NCBI GenBank assembly: GCA_963743285.1
Contig: CAVUPF010000005.1
Span: forward strand, 1 to 64,000
DNA from: CAVUPF01 sp963743285
GTDB taxonomy: Bacteria; Actinomycetota; Thermoleophilia; Solirubrobacterales; 70-9
Direction of reading: 5' to 3'
Length of the DNA: 64,000 nucleotides
Below the pieces are notes generated by a model. That model was not told the DNA's origin and made no database searches. It saw nothing but the letters and a program-made list of their open reading frames with translations. Positions 8,159 through 17,092 of the stretch are shown here, piece by piece. The position numbers and the translations under genes were made by a program. Positions within the stretch are counted from its first letter, which is position 1, and each line of letters starts with the position of its first letter.

Positions 8159-9128
8159 ATGGCCTTGACTGCGACTGCCGGCCCCAAACGAGTTCTGCTC
8201 GCCGCTCCACGCGGCTATTGCGCCGGCGTCGACCGCGCTGTGCAGACGGTTGAGCGCGCCCTCGACCTCTACGGGGCCCCGGTCTACGTCCGCAAGGAGA
8301 TCGTCCACAACAAGCACGTGGTCGAGCAGCTTGCCAGGCGCGGCGCAGTCTTCGTCGAGCAGGAGACCGAGGTCCCCGAGGGCGAGATGGTCGTCTTCTC
8401 CGCCCACGGCGTCGCCCCCGCGGTTCACGACAACGCCACCGCCCGTCACCTGCGCACGATTGACGCTACCTGCCCGCTGGTCACCAAGGTCCACGTCGAG
8501 GCGCGTCGCTTTGCCGCCCAGGGCTACACGATCGTGATGATCGGCCACGAGGGGCACGAGGAGGTGGAGGGGACCATGGGGGAGGCGCCGCGACAGCATC
8601 GTCTTGGTGCAGACGGTCGAGGAGGTCGGCGTCCTCGAGGTGGCCGACCCCGAGCGGGTCGCCTTCATCACCCAGACGACGCTCTCGGTCGACGAGACCG
8701 CCGAGATCATCGCCGCGCTGCGCGCTAGGTTCCCCGCCATTGTCAGCTCCAAGTCCGACGACATCTGCTACGCGACGACCAATCGCCAGATCGCCGTCAA
8801 GCAGCTCGCCCACGAGTGCGACCTGGTGCTGGTGATCGGCTCCACCAATTCCTCCAACTCCAACCGCCTGGTAGAGGTGGCGCGCGAGCACGGCGCCGCC
8901 TCCCACCTGATCGACAACCACGATCAGGTCGAGGAGATGTGGTTGGAGGGCGTCGAGACGGTCGGCATCACCTCCGGCGCCAGCGCGCCCGAGGAGCTGG
9001 TCGAGCGCCTCGTCTCCTTCTTCCGCGACCGCGGCGCCGCCGAAGTCTCTGAGCTGCGCACCGTCCACGAGGACGTTCGCTTCATGCTCCCCAGGGAGCT
9101 TCGCGAGGAGCTGACCGCGCGGAGCTGA
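8159..9128 (+). CDS. ispH: 4-hydroxy-3-methylbut-2-enyl diphosphate reductase, frame-broken
   Basis: Last enzyme of the MEP isoprenoid pathway, an iron-sulfur protein making IPP and DMAPP. The three cluster cysteines are visible: GYCAGVDRAV, DATCPLVTK and DDICYATTNRQ. HEEVEGTMGEAP is followed by a frame change. The first frame runs 8159 to about 8590, and the second, from DSIVLVQTVEEVGV, runs to 9128. One extra C near 8591 (GCCGCGACAGC) explains it. The protein is otherwise full length and well conserved, and the gene is normally essential, so a sequencing error is more likely than a real pseudogene. It sits near the Fe-S assembly locus. Confidence 0.88.
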
Positions 9129-9341
9129 TCCTCCCGATCGGCCGGCGGGTAGGGCTCGCTGAGGGGCCTGGGTGACGATCCACCGGATCTGGGCCTACAA
9201 AAGGGCAGCAGCGCAGCATTGTGCTCGGGCGCGAAGCGGCACTTCCTGCTCGTGGCGACTTCGCTTCAGCGACGGGATGCTTGCTCCGCCGGGCCTTTCA
9301 AGGGCGATGCGCCGGCGGGTCGGCGAAGGGCCTGGAGTCGA
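9129..9341. other. Intergenic stretch without recognised feature
   Basis: 213 bases between two convergent genes. Short open frames exist but show no family resemblance or start signals. No tRNA, repeat or clear terminator is seen. Confidence 0.5.
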
Positions 9342-10166
9342 TCATCCGGGCACTCCCGCGGCGAAGCTGATCGACCAGATGCGCAGGCCCGGGGTGGGGC
9401 GGAGGGTGATCGCGTGGCTCTCGTGGCTCTGGTGCACGGCGAGCGCGTACAGTGCCGGGCTGCTGATCGTGACCGCCGGCTTGCTCGACCCGTCGAGCTC
9501 TAGCTCGATCGTGCCTTCGCCCTCGACGGTCGCGAAGGCGCCACCCGCCTCGTAGGAGGCCTCCAGCTGCTCGCCGTCTTCGCCGGCGGTCCACGGTCGC
9601 TCCCAGGAGCCGCCCGGAAAGCTCTCGGGGCTGGGGACCATGACACGGGTGCTCGCGCCGTCGGTTGCGCGCAGCGGGTCCATCGGCACCGGCAGCTCGC
9701 GCAGGGCGTGGACATGACGCAGCTCGGCCTGGATCGCCTCCTCGGTTCTACGGTATTCGCCCTCGCCGAAGTGAAACCACGCGAGGGCGCCGCCGAGGCT
9801 CCAGAGGAAGAGGCTCGGCCAGCCTTTGCAGCCGTAGGCATGCCACAGCTCCCGCTCGGCGTCGATCGCGACCGGGAAGTCGACCTCGAGCTGCCGCAAT
9901 CCTTTTGCCACGACATCCGGGTCGGCGGCAAACGGGAACCGGTGGGCCTGGACGCCGATCGTGCTAAGGCCTGCGTCGCGGTAGCGCCGGTCCCACTCGG
10001 TCAGGTAGGGCAGGATTCGCACGCTGTTCAGCTGGGCGAAGTCGAGGAAGTAAACGAGCGCCGGGCCGCTCGAGGTCAGCGCCGCCATCGACTCCGGCCG
10101 CCTTCCGATCCACTCAATCCGTGCGGGCAGGTCCGGCGAGGCGATGTTGTCCCGTTCGGGGCGCAC
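9342..10166 (-). CDS. Thioredoxin-fold protein related to DipZ, lacking the CxxC
   Basis: 274 aa. Residues about 30-130 follow the thioredoxin-like domain of DipZ/TlpA-type proteins (VYFLDFAQLNSVRILPYL, then STIGVQAHRFPF, then YGCKGWPSLFLW). However, the position that holds the redox CxxC has AQLNS, so no dithiol chemistry is expected. The C-terminal 110 residues are a beta-rich domain like the jelly-roll tail found on DipZ. No signal peptide or membrane segment is seen. The GTG start has TAACGT 6 nt upstream. Function unknown; a redox-inactive binding protein is the best guess. Confidence 0.6.
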   Translation of the reverse strand: MRPERDNIASPDLPARIEWIGRRPESMAALTSSGPALVYFLDFAQLNSVRILPYLTEWDRRYRDAGLSTIGVQAHRFPFAADPDVVAKGLRQLEVDFPVAIDAERELWHAYGCKGWPSLFLWSLGGALAWFHFGEGEYRRTEEAIQAELRHVHALRELPVPMDPLRATDGASTRVMVPSPESFPGGSWERPWTAGEDGEQLEASYEAGGAFATVEGEGTIELELDGSSKPAVTISSPALYALAVHQSHESHAITLRPTPGLRIWSISFAAGVPG

Positions 10167-10172
10167 CGGCGG

Positions 10173-10178
10173 ACGTTA
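10173..10178 (-). promoter_or_regulatory. -10 box for leaderless DipZ-like gene
   Basis: TAACGT on the minus strand, 6 nt before GTG 10166. It nearly coincides with TATCCT (10177-10182) on the plus strand, a possible -10 for the divergent membrane-protein gene, so the two promoters would overlap. Confidence 0.4.
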
Positions 10179-10218
10179 TCCTGGGCCGTTGTGTCACGGC
10201 TGCCGCGCAGGGGGGGAC

Positions 10219-10683
10219 GTGCCTGGATCTAAGCGAGCTGGGCGCCGGCTCGACTTAGCGGTCGGGATCACGCTCGGCGCGCTCCTCGGAGTCGCGGTCA
10301 TCATCGCCTTCGTCTTCTACGGCAGCGAGGGAACCATCGACGCGCCGCGGATCTCCGGCGTCGACACCGGCAAGTTCGCGCCGGCGCCCAAGTCGAAGCC
10401 CGCGCCAAAGCCACCCACCTTGCCCGCCATTCCGGTCGTCAGGGTGATCGGCGGCGCTCCGCCGCCGGCCGGCCCGGCCCGGCTGAGCTTTCGCCGCGGC
10501 GAGCGCATCCGCTTTCGGATCGATACAGATGCGCCGGTTGTGATTGAAGTCCCCGACTACGGGATCGCCGAGACGGTCGAATCTGGCACGGTCGTTTCCT
10601 TCAAAGCCGATCACGTCGGCCAGTTCGCGGTCGTCGTCGCTGCCTCGCACATCGGCATCGCCGACCTACGAATCTTGCCGTGA
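10219..10683 (+). CDS. Membrane-anchored protein with cupredoxin-like C-terminal domain
   Basis: 154 aa from the GTG at 10219, which follows a run of G residues that can serve as ribosome site. One N-terminal membrane helix (LDLAVGITLGALLGVAVIIAFVF) is followed by a Pro/Lys linker. The last about 90 residues are beta-rich (FRRGERIRFRIDTDAPVVIEV), resembling the fold of small secreted cupredoxin-like or EfeO-type domains, but no metal-binding Cys/His pair is evident. Probably an anchored extracytoplasmic domain; function unknown. Confidence 0.55.
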   Translation: MPGSKRAGRRLDLAVGITLGALLGVAVIIAFVFYGSEGTIDAPRISGVDTGKFAPAPKSKPAPKPPTLPAIPVVRVIGGAPPPAGPARLSFRRGERIRFRIDTDAPVVIEVPDYGIAETVESGTVVSFKADHVGQFAVVVAASHIGIADLRILP

Positions 10684-10696
10684 CCTACGCGTTCGG

Positions 10697-11857
10697 TCAG
10701 AGGATCTCTGCGAGGCGCTTCTGCAGAGCGGCTGAGACCTCGTCTCGAACCGGACCTGGGGCCAGTCGCTCTACCAGCGACTCCAGGAACCCCTCGATGA
10801 TCAGCGATTTCGCCGCGGCCGGATCGAGCCCGCGGGATGTCAAATAAAAGAGCTGGTCACGATCGATCTGGGCGATCGCCGCGGCGTGGGTGCAGCGCAC
10901 ATCGTTGGCGAGGATCTCGAGTCCTGGGATCGCGTCGGCGTGCGCCTCGGTGGAGAGCAGCAGGTTGCGGCTCTCCTGGAAGGCGTCGGTCTGCTGGGCG
11001 CCGGGGTCGACTTTGATCATCCCCCGCCAAACCGCGGTCGAGCGGGCGGCCAGCACGCCCCGGAACGCCAGGTCGGAGCTGGTGTTCGGCGCCGAGTGCT
11101 CCTGGGTCGTGTCGTAGTCGAGGTGCTGCCCCGGGCCGCCGGCGTAGCCGCCGGTCACCCGCGCCTCGGCGCCCGGCCCGGCCAGGTTTGTCTCCATCCG
11201 CACCTTGCCTCCCCTTGAGCCGAAGCCGAGGGCGGTCCAGTCGAGCCGCCCGTCGTGCTCCACCTCCGCTCGCTGTGAGGAGAAGATCCACGCCGACTCG
11301 GAGATGTCCTGGGTGCTGACGTAGCGCAACGTAGCTCCCTGTCCGACCACCAGCTCAACCACCGCGTTGAGCAGCGCGTCGACATCGTCGCCGGGGGAGG
11401 CGGAGTGCTCCCAAACCTCCGCCTCGGCGCCCTCGTCGAGCACGACCAGGGTGCGCCGGTTGACGGCGACCCCGTCCTGCCCGACGGGCACCTCGATCCG
11501 GATCGGCTCCTCGATTCTCACCCCGGCCGCGACGTGGACCAGCACGCCGTCGCGCCAGGACTCCTCGTTGCGGGCGACGAAAGGGTCCTCGATCGGCACC
11601 AGCGAGCCGAGCCGCTGGTGGATCAGCTCGCCGTGGGAGTTGATCGCCTCGGCGAGCGGCAGCACCGTCGCGCCCTCGGGCGCCGCGATCGTGGCGGTCG
11701 CCGTACCCGCCACGTAGGAATCGATCTCAAGCCTCGAAAGGTCGGTGAATTCCCACCCCTTCGCCTTGTGATCGGGAAGGGGGAGCTCCCGCGCAAGAGA
11801 GGCGCCCCTCTGGCGCCTCTCGGAAAGCCAAGCCGGTTCGGTCGCGACCTCAGCCAA
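10697..11857 (-). CDS. sufD: Fe-S cluster assembly protein SufD
   Basis: 386 aa, a right-handed beta-helix scaffold protein that pairs with SufB. Conserved SufB/D core segments are seen (LDYDTTQEHSAPNTSSDLAF, ARSTAVWRGMIKVDPGAQ, QTDAFQESRNLLLS), and the C-terminus has the usual IAQIDRDQLFYLTSRGL. The start is TTG, overlapping the end of sufB by 8 nt, with GGAGG upstream on the minus strand. Last gene of the Rieske-sufB-sufD unit. The SufC ATPase it needs is encoded 4.4 kb away in the other SUF unit. Confidence 0.93.
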   Translation of the reverse strand: MAEVATEPAWLSERRQRGASLARELPLPDHKAKGWEFTDLSRLEIDSYVAGTATATIAAPEGATVLPLAEAINSHGELIHQRLGSLVPIEDPFVARNEESWRDGVLVHVAAGVRIEEPIRIEVPVGQDGVAVNRRTLVVLDEGAEAEVWEHSASPGDDVDALLNAVVELVVGQGATLRYVSTQDISESAWIFSSQRAEVEHDGRLDWTALGFGSRGGKVRMETNLAGPGAEARVTGGYAGGPGQHLDYDTTQEHSAPNTSSDLAFRGVLAARSTAVWRGMIKVDPGAQQTDAFQESRNLLLSTEAHADAIPGLEILANDVRCTHAAAIAQIDRDQLFYLTSRGLDPAAAKSLIIEGFLESLVERLAPGPVRDEVSAALQKRLAEIL

Positions 11858-13283
11858 TCGAGCCCTCCATCTGCAGCTCGATCAAGCGGTTGAGCTCGAC
11901 CGCGTACTCCATCGGTAGCTCCTTGGTGACCGGCTCGATGAAGCCGTTGACGATCATCTTCGAGGCCTCCTCCTCGCTGAGCCCCCGGCTCTGCAGGTAG
12001 AAGAGTTGCTCGTCGCCGATCTTCGAGACGGTCGCCTCGTGGCCGACGTCGGCGTCGTTCTCGTCGATGCGGATCGTCGGGTAGGTGTCCGAGCGCGAGT
12101 CCTCGTCGAGCAGCAGCGCGTCGCAGACGACCTTGGAGCGCGATTCGGTTGCCCCGTCAGCGACTTCCAGCAAGCCGCGGTACGTCGCCCGCCCGCCGTC
12201 CTTGGAGATCGACTTGGAAAAGATCGAGGAGCTGGTGCGCGGCGCCGCGTGGATGATCTTGCCACCGGCGTCCTGATGCTGGCCGTCGCCGGCGAAGGCG
12301 ATCGAGAGGATCTCGCCGTGGGCTTCGGGCCCGAGCAGGTAGATAGACGGGTACTTCATCGTCAGCTTCGAGCCGAGGTTGCAGTCAACCCACTCCATCG
12401 TCGCCTTCTCGTGGGCGACGGCGCGCTTGGTGACCAGGTTGAAGACGTTCTGCGACCAATTCTGCACCGTCGTGTAGCGGACCCGTGAGCTCGGCTTGGC
12501 GACGATCTCGACCACCGCGGAGTGCAGCGAGTCGCTGGAGTAGACCGGCGCGGTGCAGCCCTCGATGTAATGGACGTCGGAGCCCTCCTCGGCGATGATC
12601 AGCGTTCGCTCGAACTGGCCCATGTTCTCGGTGTTGATCCGGAAGTAGGCCTGCAGTGGCATCTCGACCTTGACCCCGGCCGGCACGTAGACGAAGGAGC
12701 CGCCCGACCAGACCGCCGAGTTGAGCGCCGCCAGTTTGTTGTCGTTGGGAGGGATGATCGTCGCCCAGTGCTCGCGGACCAAGTCCTCGTGCTCGCGTAG
12801 CGCCGTGTCCATGTCGGTGAAGATCACGCCCTGGGCTTCGAGCTTCTCGTTGACCTGGTGGTAGACGACCTCGGACTCGTACTGGGCGCCGACCCCGGAG
12901 AGGAATTTGCGCTCCGCCTCGGGGATGCCGAGCCGGTCGAAGGTGTTTTTGATGTCCTCGGGGACCTCGCTCCAGTCGCGGCTGTTCTTCTCCGAGGCGC
13001 GCACGAAGTAGTGGATGTCGTCGAAGTCGATCTGGCCCAGGTTGCCGCCCCAGGTCGGGGTCGGGCGGGAGTAGAAGTGCTCCAGCGCCTTCAGCCGGAA
13101 GTCCCGCATCCACTGCGGCTCGTCCTTGTAGGAGGAGATCGATTCGACGATCTCGCGGCTGAGGCCCTTCGGCGCCTTGTAGGCGTAGCCGGACTCGGAG
13201 TCGTGGAAGCCGAACTTCTCCTTGTAATCGGAGTTGATTCCAGCCAGATCGCGCTGCTCTGCAACGGCCTCGGGTGTGGCCAT
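11850..13283 (-). CDS. sufB: Fe-S cluster assembly scaffold SufB
   Basis: 477 aa, core scaffold of the SufBCD complex on which the cluster is built. Family blocks seen include YKEKFGFHD, VGAQYESEVVYHQVNEKLEAQG, YIEGCTAPVYSSDSLHSAVVEI (cysteine-containing core), and DVGHEATVSKIGDEQLFYLQSRGL near the end. The ATG lies 3 nt after the stop of the upstream Rieske gene and the end overlaps sufD, indicating one transcript. Confidence 0.96.
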   Translation of the reverse strand: MATPEAVAEQRDLAGINSDYKEKFGFHDSESGYAYKAPKGLSREIVESISSYKDEPQWMRDFRLKALEHFYSRPTPTWGGNLGQIDFDDIHYFVRASEKNSRDWSEVPEDIKNTFDRLGIPEAERKFLSGVGAQYESEVVYHQVNEKLEAQGVIFTDMDTALREHEDLVREHWATIIPPNDNKLAALNSAVWSGGSFVYVPAGVKVEMPLQAYFRINTENMGQFERTLIIAEEGSDVHYIEGCTAPVYSSDSLHSAVVEIVAKPSSRVRYTTVQNWSQNVFNLVTKRAVAHEKATMEWVDCNLGSKLTMKYPSIYLLGPEAHGEILSIAFAGDGQHQDAGGKIIHAAPRTSSSIFSKSISKDGGRATYRGLLEVADGATESRSKVVCDALLLDEDSRSDTYPTIRIDENDADVGHEATVSKIGDEQLFYLQSRGLSEEEASKMIVNGFIEPVTKELPMEYAVELNRLIELQMEGSIG

Positions 13284-13286
13284 GGT

Positions 13287-13616
13287 CTAGTCGACCTCCA
13301 AAACGATTGTGTCGTCCACGACGGCTATCGGGAACGTCTGCACCGGAGCATAGGCGGGAAGAGTCTTCGGCCTGCCGGTGGTCAGGTCAAAGAGGGAGCC
13401 GTGACGGGGGCACTCGACCGTGCAGGCCGCGGCGTCGAACTCGCCCTCGGCGAGCGGTCCGTCATCGTGCGAGCAGCGGTCCTCGACCGCATACAGAGCC
13501 CCGCCGCAGTTGAAGACGCCGATCTTGCGCCCCTCGTGCTCGACCAGGCGCATCGCGCCCGCCGGCAGCTCGATGGCGGGGCAGACGGGGAGGGATGTCT
13601 TGGTCGGCTCGATCAT
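13287..13616 (-). CDS. Rieske [2Fe-2S] ferredoxin
   Basis: A 109-aa stand-alone Rieske domain. The ligand pattern is C48-x-H50 and C69-x2-H72 (RCSH...CPRH). Such proteins resemble the ferredoxin subunits of ring-hydroxylating dioxygenases, and similar small Rieske proteins occur in actinobacterial SUF loci. First gene of the transcript with sufB and sufD, so it probably supplies electrons for cluster assembly or is an early client (inference). The upstream 13638-13658 site is shared with the other SUF unit. Confidence 0.9.
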   Translation of the reverse strand: MIEPTKTSLPVCPAIELPAGAMRLVEHEGRKIGVFNCGGALYAVEDRCSHDDGPLAEGEFDAAACTVECPRHGSLFDLTTGRPKTLPAYAPVQTFPIAVVDDTIVLEVD

Positions 13617-13637
13617 GGGATGCGCGCCTGCGACTTA

Positions 13638-13658
13638 ATCCTACTTGTACGGTCGGAT
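13638..13658 (-). promoter_or_regulatory. SufR/Rrf2-type operator candidate upstream of Rieske-sufBD
   Basis: Imperfect palindrome, plus strand ATCCTAC-N7-GTCGGAT. On the minus strand, the left-arm complement supplies TAGGAT, a usable -10 box, so repressor binding would block the promoter. 16 of 21 positions agree with the site at 17576-17596 before the Rrf2 regulator. Confidence 0.6.
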
Positions 13659-13763
13659 TTTAGCGGGCGAACCGGATCGGGCCGCGGCCGTAACAAACCA
13701 TTGACCCCCGGGCTCGCGAAAATGAAAGTATCGTCGCCAAACCTTCGAGGAGAGGAAGCAGCG

Positions 13764-14555
13764 ATGAGCGAGAGAACGAGCTACGCGCCGGGAACCCCAT
13801 GCTGGGTTGACGTTGGCTCCCCCGACCTGGATGCCGCAGTCGATTTCTACAGCGCCCTGTTCGGGTGGGATGTGGCGGAGAGCCAGAGCCCTGAGCAGAC
13901 CGGTGGCTATCGGATGGCGATCCTGAGCGGCAAGCCGGTCGCCGGGATGATGCCGCTGATGCAGGAGGGCCAGCCGCCCGCCTGGACGACCTACGTCTCG
14001 GTCGAGGACGCCGACGCGACCGCCGCCGCGGTCAAGGAGGCCGGCGGCAGAGTGATCGCCGAGCCGATGGACGTGCTGGACGTCGGCCGCATGGCGGTCT
14101 TCGCCGATCCGACCGGGGCCGTGCTCTCGATCTGGCAGCCGCGCGCCCATCCTGGGTCCGGCCTCGCCAACGAGCCGGGCGCATTCGCCTGGAACGAGCT
14201 CAACACCCGCGATCCCGATGCCGCGAAGGCCTTCTACGCGGCCGTCTTCGGCTGGGGGCCCGATGACCACGAGATGGGCGAGCTGGGCACCTACACCGAG
14301 TGGAAGGTCGGCGATGCCTCGGTCGGCGGCATGATGGACATGCGCGGCCGCGTCCCCGATGAGGTCCCGGCGAACTGGCTCGTCTACTTCGCCGTCGAGG
14401 ACACCGACGCGGCGGCCGAGAAGGTCAAGGAGCTGGGTGGAGGCGTCGGCTTCGGGCCGATCGACATCCCGGCCGGCCGCATTGCCGTCGTGCACGATCC
14501 GCACGGAGCGATGTTTGCCGTGATCAAGCTGAGCGAGGAGACCGCGGGCGCCTAG
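13764..14555 (+). CDS. Tandem VOC (glyoxalase/bleomycin-resistance fold) protein
   Basis: 263 aa with two vicinal-oxygen-chelate modules, about 8-125 and 135-258, each with WVDVGSPDLDAAVDFYSALFGW-like opening (second copy WNELNTRDPDAAKAFYAAVFGW, both abbreviated families). The start ATG follows a strong purine ribosome site (GAGGAGAGGAAG). Two-domain members are often annotated as hydroxylase-like or 27-kDa antigen-like proteins; substrate unknown. It is on the opposite strand and separates the two SUF transcripts. Confidence 0.85.
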   Translation: MSERTSYAPGTPCWVDVGSPDLDAAVDFYSALFGWDVAESQSPEQTGGYRMAILSGKPVAGMMPLMQEGQPPAWTTYVSVEDADATAAAVKEAGGRVIAEPMDVLDVGRMAVFADPTGAVLSIWQPRAHPGSGLANEPGAFAWNELNTRDPDAAKAFYAAVFGWGPDDHEMGELGTYTEWKVGDASVGGMMDMRGRVPDEVPANWLVYFAVEDTDAAAEKVKELGGGVGFGPIDIPAGRIAVVHDPHGAMFAVIKLSEETAGA

Positions 14556-14570
14556 GGGAATCGAGCGGGC

Positions 14571-14608
14571 CGGCGACGATCTGGGCCACTCGGCTCAAAT
14601 CGTCGCCG
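14571..14608. terminator. Bidirectional hairpin between VOC gene and sufU
   Basis: CGGCGACGAT and ATCGTCGCCG form a perfect 10-bp inverted repeat with an 18-nt loop. The right arm lies in the last codons of sufU. It could end both converging transcripts. Confidence 0.5.
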
Positions 14609-15020
14609 ACTCAGCAGGGTCGCCGGTTTCGCCCTCGTCCTCCCAGTCGGCGGGCTGGCCGAGTCCGGCGCTCTTAACGATCTTCAGCCCCAGCATTGCG
14701 CACTTCATCCGCGTCGCCGAGATCTCGATTCCGAGCAGGTCGAGGACGAACTCCTTGGGCAGGCGCAGCAGCTCCTCGCGGTTTTTGCCCGCCAGCTCGT
14801 CGGTGAGCAGCGAGGTCGCCGCGGTGGAGATCGCGCAGCCTTTCCCCTCGAAGGCGACCTCCGCGACCCGCCCCTCTTCGTCGAGGCGGATCGTCACGTG
14901 CTGCTCGTCGCCGCAGAACGGGTTGGTGTCCTCGAACTCCAAATCGGGATTCTCGACCCGCCCAAAGTTATGAGGCCGCTTGTAGTGCTCGAGGATCTGG
15001 TCGCGGTAGAGCTCGTCCAT
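14595..15020 (-). CDS. sufU: SufU sulfur-transfer protein
   Basis: 141 aa IscU-like zinc protein that takes persulfide sulfur from SufS. Ligands are in place: C36 and D38 (NPFCGDE), C62 (GKGCAIS) and C107 (RMKCAML). The short insert between the second and third cysteine and the absence of the IscU LPPVK motif fit SufU rather than IscU. Its ATG overlaps the sufS stop (TGATG), so translation is coupled. Confidence 0.93.
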   Translation of the reverse strand: MDELYRDQILEHYKRPHNFGRVENPDLEFEDTNPFCGDEQHVTIRLDEEGRVAEVAFEGKGCAISTAATSLLTDELAGKNREELLRLPKEFVLDLLGIEISATRMKCAMLGLKIVKSAGLGQPADWEDEGETGDPAESATI

Positions 15021-16286
15021 CAGAGGCCGAAGACCTTTCTTGCGTCGTGCAGCCCCTCGACCAGGCGGTCGATCTCCGCTTGGGTGGTGTAGACGCCGAA
15101 GCTGGCGCGAGCGGTGGCGGCCACGCCGAGGCGGTCCATGAGAATCTGGGCGCAGTGGTGACCGGCGCGGACCGCGACTCCGTGGCGGTCGAGGATCTCG
15201 GAGACGTCGTGGGCGTGGATTCCCTCCAGCTCGAAGGAGACGGGGCCGACCCGGTCGGGGCCGCGCGGGGGACCGAAGATCCTCAGGCCGGGAACCTCGG
15301 GCAGCCGCTCCAGTGCATAGTCGGCGACCGCCCGCTCGTGGTCCAAGACCGCGTCCATCCCCAGCCCGTCGAGCCAGCGCAGCGCCGCGGCCATCCCGAT
15401 CGCCTGGGCGATCGCCGGCGTCCCGGCCTCGAAGCGGGCGGGCGGGTCGGCGTAGGTCGTTCCGTCCCGGGTGACCTTATGGATCATCGAGCCGCCGCCC
15501 AGGAACGGCGGCATCGCCCGCAGCAGCTCCAATCGGCCCCACAGCGCCCCGATCCCGGTCGGCCCGTAGAGCTTGTGCCCGGTCATCGCGTAGAAGTCGA
15601 CCCCGAGGTCGGCCAGGTCGAGCGGCAGCTTCGGCGCCGCCTGCGCGCCGTCGGCCAGCACCAGGGCACCCGCCTCGTGCGCCAGCCGGGCGATCTCTGC
15701 GATCGGGTTCTCGGTCCCGAGCACATTGGAGACATGGGTGACGGCGAGGAGCTTTGGGCCACGCTTCAGCGACCCGGCGAGCGCCTCGAGGTCGAGTCGG
15801 CCTTCATCGTCGGTCGGCACCCACTCGATTTCCGCCCCGGCCCGCTCGGCGAGCTGCTGCCAGGGGACGATGTTGGAGTGGTGCTCCATCTCGGTGAGCA
15901 CGATGCGATCGCCCGCCTTGAGGTTGGCGTCGCCCCAGGCGCGCGCCACCAGGTTGATCGCCTCGGTCGCATTGCGAACGAAGATGACCTCGCGCCGGTC
16001 GGCGGCACCGATATGGTCGGCGACCGTCGCCCGCGCTCCCTCGAAGGCTTCGGTCGCCTCCGCGGAGAGCGTGTGGGAGCCGCGGTGCACGTTGGAGTGA
16101 TGGCGGCGCTCGTAGCGGTCGACCGCCTGGATCGAGGCCAGTACCCGCTGGGAGCTGGCGCCGCTGTCGAGGTAGGCGACCTGGACGGCCGTGCACCTCA
16201 CGCTGAAGCGCTGGGAAGGCGGAGCGGACCTTCTCGATCGGGAACGCCGCCCTCAGGTCCTGCCCCGTGGTGCTCGCCGGCTCCAT
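15020..16286 (-). CDS. sufS: Cysteine desulfurase SufS, frame-broken near the N-terminus
   Basis: Group II PLP cysteine desulfurase that releases sulfur from cysteine for cluster assembly. The main frame (from about 16180 down to 15020) shows YLDSGASSQRV, the PLP lysine in MTGHKLYGPTG, EAGTPAIAQ and the catalytic cysteine in RAGHHCAQ. The missing N-terminus is in another frame starting at ATG 16286 (MEPASTTGQDLRAAF...REVHGR). One extra base in CCGTCCAGGTCGCC near 16180 splits HGRP from VAYLDS. A strict annotation would begin at 16201 with an odd MRCTAVQ leader. The chain is otherwise intact, so an indel error is likely. Confidence 0.9.
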
Positions 16287-16295
16287 CGTCGGAGG

Positions 16296-17072
16296 CTAGG
16301 CAGAGGCGCCCGCCTCCACCTCCTCGCGGATCCAGCCGTAGCCTTTCTCCTCGAGCAGGCCGACCAGCTCCGGGCCGCCCTCCTTGACGATCCGCCCCTC
16401 GAACATCACGTGGACGAAGTCGGGCTTGACCAGGTGCAGGATGCGCTGGTAGTGGGTGATGATCAGGACGCCCATCTCGGGCCCGGAGAAGCGGTTGACG
16501 CCCTCGGCTACGGTCCGCAGCGCGTCGATGTCAAGGCCCGAGTCGGTCTCGTCGAGGATCGCGATCTCGGGCCTCAGCAGCGCCAGCTGGAGCAGCTCCA
16601 TCCGCTTCTTCTCGCCGCCGGAGAAGCCGTCGTTGAGGTAGCGGCTGGAGAAGTCCCTGGGGATGTTCGCCAGCTCCATCGCCTCCTGGGCGAGCTTGGC
16701 GAAGTCCTTGATCTTGATCGGCTCCTCACCGCGCGCCTCGCGGTGGGCATTGATCACCATCCGCAGGTACTTGCTGACCGAGACGCCGGGGATCGCTACC
16801 GGGTACTGGAAGGCCATGAAGAGGCCGGCCCGGGAGCGCTGATCGGGGTCGGCCTCGGTGATGTCCTCGCCCTTGAAGACGATCGTCCCCTCGCTCACCT
16901 CCAGCGCCGGGTGGCCCATGATCGCGTTGGCGAGGGTCGACTTGCCCGACCCGTTCGGGCCCATCAGCGCGTGCACCTTGCCCTTCTCGACATCGAGGTC
17001 GAGGCCGCGCAGGATCTCCTTCTCCGCGACGCTCACGTGCAGGTTGCGAATCTCGAGCTCAGCCAATTTCAC
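16296..17072 (-). CDS. sufC: SufC ATPase
   Basis: 258 aa ABC-type ATPase that drives the SufBCD scaffold; it is soluble, not a transporter. Walker A GPNGSGKST, signature FSGGEKKRME, Walker B IAILDETDSGLD and the SufC-typical MAFQYPVAIPGVSV are present. The start is GTG 17072 or, better placed behind GGAG, TTG 17066. Lies directly after the Rrf2 gene and before sufS. Confidence 0.95.
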   Translation of the reverse strand: MKLAELEIRNLHVSVAEKEILRGLDLDVEKGKVHALMGPNGSGKSTLANAIMGHPALEVSEGTIVFKGEDITEADPDQRSRAGLFMAFQYPVAIPGVSVSKYLRMVINAHREARGEEPIKIKDFAKLAQEAMELANIPRDFSSRYLNDGFSGGEKKRMELLQLALLRPEIAILDETDSGLDIDALRTVAEGVNRFSGPEMGVLIITHYQRILHLVKPDFVHVMFEGRIVKEGGPELVGLLEEKGYGWIREEVEAGASA

Positions 17073-17092
17073 TCCGTTTCTGGGTTTCAGGG

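Noticed and set aside
12858..13763. Upstream extension of the VOC frame
   Set aside because: Antisense to sufB and the Rieske gene; the strong ribosome site at 13745-13757 fixes the start at 13764.
15047..16387. 446-aa open frame on the plus strand
   Set aside because: Lies antisense to sufS/sufC; composition is that of a GC-rich shadow frame and no family is recognisable.
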